This document shows, one piece after another, positions 56,175 through 64,000 of a stretch of DNA of 64,000 nucleotides; the stretch's first letter is position 1, and each line of letters begins with the position of its first letter. A program made the translations under genes and the position numbers. The notes beneath the pieces were generated by a model. The model was given only the letters and a program-made list of their open reading frames with translations, made no database searches and was not told where the DNA came from. Origin of the DNA: Ephydatia muelleri (Eukaryota > Porifera > Demospongiae > Spongillida > Spongillidae); contig JABACO010000012.1 of the NCBI GenBank assembly GCA_013339895.1, forward strand, positions 9,000,983 through 9,064,982. The letters run 5' to 3'.

Positions 56175-56844
56175 AGTCAAAGTTGGTGTGCCCACAATGT
56201 GACATTGAGAAAAATATACCAACCGAGCACATGCAGGTTAGTAACACATGCTAATCACTTGCTGTATATCACATGCCCATCAATAATGATGGAAGGTATA
56301 CAGCAGATTCAACACACTGACCTGCAGATGCACATAACACGATGCAGGGCAGTGTACCACTACATGTTCATGATCAAGCACGTATGCACACATGAGCTAC
56401 ACGTATGAAATACATTGTATGTGCAAGTCTTTCAGGGCTCAAAGGGCGTTGCTGAAAGCTGTCTCTTAAAATCCAATAGCATAGCTTAATTTCTTTTGTT
56501 AATTAAAGGCTACGGCTTGGGGAATGTTACTACGGTAAATATGAACCATTGTGTCGCAGATAGCTTATGGCAAAGTACACTGACAGTTTGCCTAACTCCC
56601 GATGAATATGCCGTATAATCGAGGTGACACTTTTCCGTATAAACGGTCGGGCACTGTATAAAACTGTGGTATTTCATTTTCGTTTGATATAAAATAACTG
56701 ATTACGGTATTAAGCACGCCAAGAAAAAATAAAATCCACACAAAAATGGCTGGCTACATGTTCCAAAGGTGGGAAAGCGTAAATTGGTGATCGAAAACGT
56801 AAGCCGATCGAGACTACTGTATGCTGTATGTGCATTATCTCCGT

Positions 56845-56927
56845 TACAGTAGCGGATCCAGGGGGGGGGGGGGGGGGGGGGGCTAGGGGGGCTAGGGGGG
56901 GGGGGGGGGGCTAGGGGGGCACAATGA
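56845..56927. mobile_element. hAT-like terminal fragment with G runs
   Basis: CAGTAGCGGATCCAGGGG is the common hAT MITE start, followed by long G tracts with GCTA spacers. The opposite end is missing. Confidence 0.5.
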
Positions 56928-57713
56928 AGCATAAACTTTTTTAAAAAAGCTTTTGATACTTTTTTGGGTGAACATGTGCAGACCGAGTCCTTCTGCCCAG
57001 ATTATACATTGCGAACACAAATTTTGGCAATGTTGTATTAATTGTCCAAGGCCTATGGTTAGTGAAGTATGTATTACACTACTGTGATTTCATGGCTGTT
57101 TTCGTTTTAAGAAGTCCATATTTGAGCACTAGGTGTTGCTGCGCTTATCTAAGGTATGTAACTTATGTATCAGTGTCATTACCACAGGTATTCCACTTAT
57201 ATGGTCACCCTACTAAGAAACCTAATATCTCTGGAAAAACGTACCTGCCATTTTTTCGAGGGCATACGGAAATTGCTATTTGTACTGATGCCGTTATAGG
57301 TTGCTGCGCTAGCTAGCTAGCAGGCGGTGAATCTTGTTCATTCTGAAAGTGAGAATCAGATATGGTCACAATTATGTCAGGAGCCACACATGCTGTACGG
57401 TGTGGGGAGGGGAGGGGTCGCATGCAGCTGTTAAGGAGAAAACATGATGTATTTTTCATACCCAGCAACACATTATCAAACAGCTAATTTAATAAGCAGA
57501 GTGAGTACAAACATTACAACATATTAATTAACACTATTTGAGCATAACCATTAGATGGTCATCTATGTTATTGAACGTTTGTGGAATAGCATTAGCCACA
57601 ACCTGTAAACAAGGAGTAGGAAAGAGAAGGGGACGGGGAGGATAGGAAGTAAGAGAGAGTATGTGAAAAAACTTGGTTACCGTACGGTGGTAATGGCGGT
57701 AATAGCTAGCGAC

Positions 57714-58244
57714 CTATACAATCGTTCCTATTATGATGGTCGCTATGACTCCGGTCCAAACTACAGTGCAGATGGACAGCACAACACTAATCATGGAGTA
57801 TCGCTGTGCGCCTTGGTAGTCGTATGTTTCCTTCTTGTTTATAGCCTAAATACGAAGACGTTATATAAATCCTCGTGTATAGGTAAATGCGAAACGCTGT
57901 ACCGTTATCGCGATAACGATCGCAATCGTCCCGAAGACAAGCGAAGTCAGATTAAGAAAGGCGCACACAATGGTGGTAATGATGACCAAGACAAAGAAGT
58001 CTTCTGGCCCGTCGTAGTTTGGATTCTGCGCACCTGGTACTGGAGGCGTAAAGATGGGAGGGGCCGGGACCTATAGGAACAAACACGGTACCCGGTCACC
58101 GACGAGCTAGCACGATTGTTCTCTTACCGTCATAACTGGTTGTTGGGAGTACTGTTGAGCGGTGACGAGAGAAGGCTGGGCCACGGCTACATCGTAAGCA
58201 GGAGGCTGGCTACGGTTGGAAGGAGATCGGTTAGTAGATGCCAT
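57714..58244 (-). CDS. Dispanin (CD225) family protein, P/Q-rich type, copy D
   Basis: Exons on the minus strand: 58244-58128, 58070-57903 and 57845-57714. The first two match copies B and C in length. The product is about 138 residues: SQPPAYDVAVAQPSLVTAQQ, VPAPPIFTPPVPGAQNPNYD, first membrane segment, KKETYDYQGAQRYSMISVVL (the clearest GAQ.Y loop of the set) and second membrane segment. A TAG at 57,716-57,714 ends the protein right after it, so the Tyr-rich tail of copies B and C is lost, although a donor-like CGTACG|GTAACC and an acceptor-like CAG|GTTGTGG remain downstream. It may be a tailless functional form or an early step of decay. No TGACGTCA is found just upstream. Confidence 0.78.
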
Positions 58245-58654
58245 GGTTTTATTTACATAGGGAGGTCCCTCATTTATAATTATTCATAATGTAAAACTAT
58301 GCCACGTGTAATCCTTGGTCCTTTTTGAGCGTCACTAGCGAGTTTTCCATTAATTGTGTGTGTCTTCTATATAGCCGGTACAGGCATAGTAATAGCAGAT
58401 TGCTGATCTTTTCTATTGATGCAAACATCATGTTTGCTATAGAATACTTTTTTAAAAAGAATACATTACTTCCTGGATTTTTTAGTACCAGAAATATTTA
58501 GAAACGTGTTTTTCTGAACAGAAACTTCGAGCAGTACATTGTTTTCTCTAATTTTATCTTTGTAGCCTTTTCATTTTTCTTTGTAGTCTTCCTCATGCTG
58601 ATGGAGGATGAGGGTGTAGGGGAGGGAGATCACATGATTGGACTTCTATTTTGC

Positions 58655-59390
58655 TTCTGTCTGACTCCCCGTACTTCAATCCAACCAACCTATGATACAC
58701 TCCTATCAGCTACCTGTGGAGGAGTGGGAGGAAGAGGGGAGGAGTGGGAGGTGGGAAGTAGGTGATTAACAAGCGAGGTTGCTTTGATGTGGTTATTATT
58801 ATGTCATTAAGTGAGGGTGAGATTGATCATATTGAATCTTGGAGTGATTAGTTTTGTAGTTAAATTAATGATGAGGATGTGTGTGGGTTAAATTAATGAG
58901 GAGCAAAGTCCTAAGGAGGGGAGGGGTGAAGTGTGAAGATATGGAGATAAACATAGATGTTTGAATGTACCAATAATATTCTCAAAGCCAAGATTCATAG
59001 CACTCTGGCTGTGTATCTCAACTTTGTTGCTAGTGACCTCATCTTGGGTCTGGTGCTGGGTTTATACCATCCTAAGGATGTGTGAAGGTTTAAGAGGTGT
59101 TTATTGTGGCATTGAACATATTGGTATTAAGATTGTAGATATGGAAAGGCATATAAGGAGGTGTTGTGCTGTGATCACCTTGACCCACAAAACCTTTCAT
59201 GGAATACCACCATACAAATGCTAGGAGTTGATGTGCAGGCGAATGTGGGGTGGGGTGTACTATGACTTCATGGTTCATGTATCCTCCATGTTTCTCCTGC
59301 TCCTAGCAGTATTAACTAAAGAATGCTCTGTCTTCTGATATCAGGTTCATGTGTTGTCTGGTAGTTGTGCATGTGATGCCTTCCCGCAGT
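58655..59390 (+). pseudogene. Decayed Q/M/G-rich dispanin copy (exons 3 to 5)
   Basis: 58,663-58,718 matches exon 3 (CCGTACTTCAATCCAACCAA). 58,985-59,080 matches exon 4 (GCCAAGATTCATAGCACTCT, then the hydrophobic segment VASDLILGLVLGLY-like). 59,343 onward matches exon 5 after TATCAG. It has no exons 1 and 2, and the frame is interrupted. Confidence 0.65.
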
Positions 59391-59610
59391 GAAAGTATGC
59401 AGATGTGTTTAATCCTTTTTATCTCATACATACCTGCTGAAATAAAAATGAATTTTTTCACATTGATACAGATTGTCATTACACAACTGCATGTGCGTAG
59501 TGAATAACTAACTGATTGTAGCTTCACTCTCTGATAGCAGTTCTTATATCAAAGGTTGCCACAATCCTAGTGCAGAAGGACAGCATGACAGTCATCATGG
59601 TGTGCCATGT
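58780..59610. repeat. Segmental duplication, unit 1
   Basis: Matches 62,330-63,245 in direct orientation (GGTGAGGGTGA, TTAAATTAATGATGAGGATG, GATTGTAGCTTCACTCTCTG, CAAAGGTTGCCACAATCC). Confidence 0.75.
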
Positions 59611-60119
59611 AAGGTGTTTTCTGGTAATGATAGCCGCACAGAACAAGCATCCATAGCGCTAAGTAATAGTTCGTTTCAGGACATTAAAATTGAAGTGTTC
59701 GAGTCTGGCTGTTGTTTAGACATTTTAGGGCAAAAATAATGCGTGGAATTGTTCTGTTCTACTCTTGAGCTCATGCACAGACAATGGTGGCACTGCATGG
59801 GTGGGGCATGGATATTGATACCTATTTATACCCTATGCATTGGGTGTGGATCTGCAATTTCATTGGTAGCTTTAAAAAAGAAAACAAGACGAGGCACTGC
59901 ATGTATACCATAGAGTTAAAACACCATATACATGCATAAAAAAGTGTATATCTATACATTGAACGTTTGTGAGGAGGGCTTGACAGAAGTGAGCACCATC
60001 AGCCACAAGCTGAGAACAAGGAGCAGGGAAGAGAAGAGGAGGGAGATGAGAACGTGTGGTGCACGTACAGGTATATAGAAACGTCGCTACCGTAGTAGTA
60101 GGTAGTAGGTGTAGTAGTT

Positions 60120-60651
60120 TTAGGTGGAAACCCAGCGCACAAAATATGTAGCCGTTGCTGTAATGGTGGCCGTTCCCATTCCAGTCCAAGTGACAGCTAA
60201 GATGGACAGCACAACACCAATCATGGAGTATCGCTGGGCGCCTGGGTAGTCGTATTTTCCCTTCTTGATTCTAGCCTTAAGTACGGAGATGTTACATAAA
60301 TTCACGTGTGGTAAATGTGAAACGCTAGTACCATAATCACCATAACGATCGCAACCATCCCGAAGACCAGCGTTGACGGGTTAAGAACACCGCACACAGC
60401 AGTCGTAGTGATGATCAAGGCCAAGAAGCCCTCCGGCCCGTCGTAGTTTGGGTTCTGCATCCCCAGTACTGGAGGGGCCGGGACCTATACGAACAAACAC
60501 GGTACCCGGTCACTGATGCGCACTTGATGACGATTTGTTTTCATACCATCATAACTGGTTGCTGGGAGTACTGTTGGACCGGGGCGACAGAGGGCAGGGC
60601 CGCGGCTGCATCGTAAGCGGGTGGCTGGCTACCGTTGGAAGTAGAGGCCAT
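60120..60651 (-). CDS. Dispanin (CD225) family protein, P/Q-rich type, copy E
   Basis: Exons on the minus strand: 60651-60547, 60484-60332 and 60275-60120, phase 0 throughout, giving about 137 residues. The head MASTSNGSQPPAYDAAAAL is four codons shorter than in copy B. Exon 2 is five codons shorter and carries QNPNYDGPEGFLALIITTTA. Exon 3 has KKGKYDYPGAQRYSMIGVVL and a second hydrophobic segment rich in Thr/Ala, and ends RWVST-stop, replacing the Tyr-rich tail. The old tail-coding bases survive just downstream as a (TAG)-rich stretch in the complementary reading. Exon 1's donor is GTATGA rather than GTAAGA. A TGACGTCA site precedes it. Confidence 0.78.
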
Positions 60652-60692
60652 TAGCTATAGCTGTGTCGGGCGCCCTGGCTGAGCCGGATATA

Positions 60693-60700
60693 TGACGTCA
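60693..60700. promoter_or_regulatory. CRE-like TGACGTCA site before dispanin copy E
   Basis: A perfect octamer 41 bases before the ATG. The surrounding promoter is otherwise little like that of copies B and C. Confidence 0.45.
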
Positions 60701-60799
60701 GAGATATTATCCACGGGACAACGTTCGGACCCGTACCCATACCCAGTTCATCGCAAGAACCACAGCAGCGAATTGCGAATTTACTGAATTGCAGCGAAA

Positions 60800-62200
60800 A
60801 GGAACCTAAAATATGTTGTTGTTTTTTCTTTTTTCTTTTTTCAAGATTTTAGATTTTATTTTATTTTTAAAATATCTTAGAAGTCCTCGCGTTGAGAATC
60901 GTGGCTACGGATTTGTATATAGCACTGAATGTTTAATTAGCCATGCATCGCAAGCGTTATGTTTCTATTGCGTCATGGATATTAGAGTGAAGGGATACGA
61001 CATCAATCAGCAGGTACACTTCTGGTAATTCTATATGTACCCCGCAGGCCGAGGCTCCAGCACGCATGCTAGCCAAGTGTCGGCAATCTTCACAACAAGT
61101 GCCTTTGATCCACGTTGTGTACGGTACAAACTTCTGTTTAGTTCTGTCATGAGACTATACAGCTAAGACACTTATATAATAATTATGTATTCAAACAGTA
61201 GGCGGCCGGTGTCACGTAGAGTTGGGGACACATATAAAATTATAGGGACCCCCATCCCTAAATCTTCGAAGATTTCGGCCCCAAAACTACGGGATCCCCC
61301 TGTCCCTAATTTGGGGACCGCTTCGTAGAATTAGGGACCCCGTCGAATGATTTTGATTTAGCGCGCTTGTCGTCAATCAGAATTAAGCAAGGTATAAGAG
61401 TCTCTTGTTTTGATTAGGCAGCACGACGTTGACTCACTGAGTCGCTTCCTCCTATACATATAGGCATGCAGAAAATACTCCGAGCTTGTATTATACTTTG
61501 ACAAGTAACTAAACACATTCTCTATGATAAAGTTGGTGGTATGTAGGATTTGAAGGCAATAGTGGTATAAAAAGCAAGAAACAAGGATCTAACAATAAGG
61601 GAGAATGTATAGTCCTATAATATCCTACAAAGTGCATGCTTAAAATCGTTGAGGAATTTAAGATGGACCATGCATTGCAATATACGTATATGTCACTTCA
61701 TGTCATTGGACAATAAATAGCAACTGTCATATATCACCTAAAATAATAATTATAAACACTGGCTAATAATAAAGTATTGACACATATTTGGTTGCTGGGA
61801 TCATGAACTTTAGACTTGCAATGATATTTATAGCAAGTTCTGCCTTGGTGCACCTTAGTAAAGGTGTGAAAGTGTGGACTAACTATCTTCAGAATCTAGA
61901 GAACCACTTCTTCCCTTGTAAACGGAACACATTATATGACACGTGATTTCACCAGAGGCATTGTAGACTCTCCAGAATGCTGTTCACTCACTGCAGTTCT
62001 GCCATGCAGCTAGCTCCTTTCAGCAAATATTGGACACAGCAAGTTGAGACATGCAGCCACAAAGACCAAAGCAATATACAGCAGTATGTGGTGGCACCCT
62101 CTAATGATTTGTACTTGAGACAAAAGTAAACATCTTGTTGGTTGTTTCATTGCAGTTATTGCATGATGGTGATGCGTTACTATTCTTTGGCTGGTGCATG
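60800..62200. other. Intergenic, no gene recognised
   Basis: 61,240-61,345 has repeated AGGGACCCC and inverted GGGGTCCCT-like blocks. 61,502-61,595 is a diverged relative of the CAAGTAAATAAA MITE. No gene seen. Confidence 0.4.
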
Positions 62201-62229
62201 GGTTGAGATGACTCAAAAGAAGACTACTC

Positions 62230-62960
62230 AAAAGTCAAAAGTCCAGAAAGGTAGGTCACCTTGTGTATGCATGGAAGGAAGGGGATAGGATAGCAGAGGA
62301 TGGGGGAGAAGTGTGAGGTGGGAAGAAGGGGAACAAGAGAGGTTGCTATGATGATGGTTATTATGATGTCATTAGGTGAGGGTGAAATTGATCACATGCA
62401 CTTATTGAAAGTCTTGGAGTGATTAGTTTTGTAGTTAAATTAATGATGAGGATGTGTGCATGCGAGGAGCAAAGTGAGGAGGGGAGGGGTGAAGATATTG
62501 AGATAGACATAGGTCACTGATGCTGTTAGAGTGTACCAATAATATTCACAAAGCCAAGATTCATGGCCTCTGGCTGTGTATCTCAACTTTGCAGCTATTG
62601 TGTCTGCCTTTGTTGTCAGTGACCTCATCTTTGGTGCTGTGAGAGGTGTGATATAGTTGTGTAAGGATGGTGCCAGTGTGAAGGTTTAAGAGGTGTTTAT
62701 TCTATTATGGCATTGAACATATTAGTATTAAGATTGAAAGGCATACATGGAGGTGTTGTGCTGTGATCACCTTGACCCATATGCATGCAACCTTTCATGG
62801 GATACCATCATACAAATGTGGATGTGCAGGAGAATGTTGGGTGTGGTGGTGTGGGTGTACTATGATTTCATTGTTCATGTATCCACCTCCATGTTTCTCC
62901 TGCTCCTAACAGTATTGACTAAAGAATGCTCCGCCTTCTGATATCAGGTTCATATGTGTT
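62230..62960 (+). pseudogene. Second decayed Q/M/G-rich dispanin copy
   Basis: GTCCAGAAAGGTAGG at 62,238 matches the end of exon 3. 62,550-62,640 matches exon 4 (GCCAAGATTCATGGCCTCTG and NFAAIVSAFVVSDLIF-like coding). TATCAGGTTCATATG near 62,943 matches the exon 5 start. It is a direct duplicate of the 58.7-59.4 kb copy with separate lesions. Confidence 0.65.
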
Positions 62961-63740
62961 GTCTGGTAGGTTTGCATGTGCATGATGCAGGACTACGCCT
63001 ACTCAATTTATGCAGTGAAAGTATACATATGTGTTTTTAATCCTTTTATTTCATTCATACCTGCTGAAATTTTTTTTGTAGAACATCCACATTGAGACAA
63101 ATTGTTATCACACTATTGCATGCGCGTATAGTGAATAACTAACTGATTGTAGCTTCACTCTCTGATAACAGTTCATACATCAAAGGTTGCCACAATCCTA
63201 GTGCGGAACGACAGCATGACTGTCATCATGGTGTGCCATACAGGGTGTTTTTTATGATATAGCTTAACTGTCACTTGGACTGGAATGGGACCGGCCGCCA
63301 TTATAGGATCGATTGCAATTTACTTGCGCTCGTATAACGACTAAACTAGTATACACCTACTACCTACTACTACGGTAACGATGTTTCTTTACCTGTACGT
63401 GCACCACACGTTCTCATCTCTCTCCTCTTCCCCGCTCCTTATTCTCAGCTTGTGGCTGATATAGTGCTCACTTCTGGAAATATAGATACACTTCGTTGTG
63501 TATGTACGGTGTTTAACTGTATGGTATACATGCAGTGTCTCGTCTTTTGGCTTTTAAAGCTACCAATGAAATTGCACATCCACACCCAATGCATAGGGTA
63601 TAAATAGGTATCAATATCCATGCCCCCTGCAACCATGCAGTGCCACCATTGTCTGTGCATGAGCTCAAGAGTAAAACAGAACAATTTCATGCATTACTTT
63701 TGCCCTAAAATGTCAGACTTCAGTTTTTTAATGTCCTGAA
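62330..63740. repeat. Segmental duplication, unit 2 with an inverted end
   Basis: 62,330-63,245 copies 58,780-59,610 directly. 63,255-63,740 copies 60,190-59,690 in inverse, including GTGCCACCATTGTCTGTGCA. The switch is at about 63,250. Confidence 0.75.
63255..63470 (+). pseudogene. Dispanin exon 3/4 fragment
   Basis: VTWTGMGPAAIIGSIAIYL then a Tyr-coding (TAC)n stretch, a GTAACG donor and a TTATTCTCAG|CTTGTGGCTGA last exon. It is the plus-strand inverse of the 3' part of copy E and its flank. No 5' exons. Confidence 0.7.
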
Positions 63741-64000
63741 ACCGACTATTACTTTAAACGAACACTTACAGCAGTATCAATGTTTGCAGACCAAGCAGAA
63801 GCTTCTTAGACTTGTGTCTGACACACAATCAGGAGAAACTTAGGAAGATCTAACTTTGTTTTATTGCTGTAGTTATTTGATATGCATGCATGCTAGTACT
63901 TGTACTGCCTTTGACAATTGATTAGCAGGATGAATGATGAAGGATAGAATTTTGCCAAAAGACTTCCAATGAGCGTCCTATAAACACAGCGCAAGGCAAT

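Noticed and set aside
57663-58076. 137-codon plus-strand ORF
   Set aside because: Antisense shadow of dispanin copy D exons 2 and 3.

Overview
The window looks like nuclear DNA from an early-branching animal, most likely a sponge. The reasons are short spliceosomal introns (about 50 to 270 bases in several genes), a metazoan-type PRELI gene, a local expansion of CD225/dispanin (IFITM-like) membrane proteins, and a dense load of small DNA transposons (hAT, Mutator-like, Merlin, foldback MITEs) with a lysine-rich repeat protein and a RecQ-like helicase fragment of the kind I associate with sponge mobile DNA. The phylum is inferred; no marker gene settles it. I found no rRNA, intact tRNA or CRISPR.

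Layout. (1) 1-15,295, plus strand: the interior and 3' part of a giant extracellular repeat protein, about 39 copies of a ~127-residue beta-sandwich-like unit in two huge exons split by one 268-base intron. The frame is clean to ~14,040 and then collapses. (2) 15,519-17,971, plus: a six-exon PRELID1-like gene, a mitochondrial phosphatidic-acid transfer protein, with one homopolymer frameshift. (3) 18-19.7 kb: microsatellites. (4) 19.7-24 kb: a Q/M/G-rich dispanin-like gene (minus) head to head with a P/Q-rich dispanin (plus). (5) 24-28.8 kb: broken elements, namely Ty3/gypsy fossils, a dispanin fragment and a DNA-transposon ORF.

(6) 28.9-48.6 kb: an imperfect ~20 kb palindrome. Arms 28,879-37,597 and 40,383-48,612 carry, from outside in, a dispanin gene, a hairpin MITE, an Ala/Pro-rich ORF and a lysine-rich 45-bp-repeat gene. 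The 2.8 kb spacer holds a complete-looking five-exon Q/M/G-rich dispanin. Each arm has its own later insertions, and the other arm keeps the empty site. (7) 48.7-64 kb: a hAT element, dispanin pseudogene pieces, a tyrosine-recombinase fossil, a second hAT element, then two more dispanin genes (57.7-58.2 and 60.1-60.7 kb, minus) inside a mosaic of direct and inverted duplications with decayed copies of the Q/M/G-rich type.

The biological theme is a birth-and-death cluster of two-pass membrane proteins in two architectures, copied by inverted and direct segmental duplication. Three of the P/Q-rich promoters carry a perfect TGACGTCA (CRE-like) site 26 to 42 bases before the ATG. IFITM-type dispanins restrict viral entry in vertebrates, so an immune or membrane-remodelling role is an attractive but untested idea. 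The PRELI gene and the giant adhesion-like protein are unrelated neighbours.
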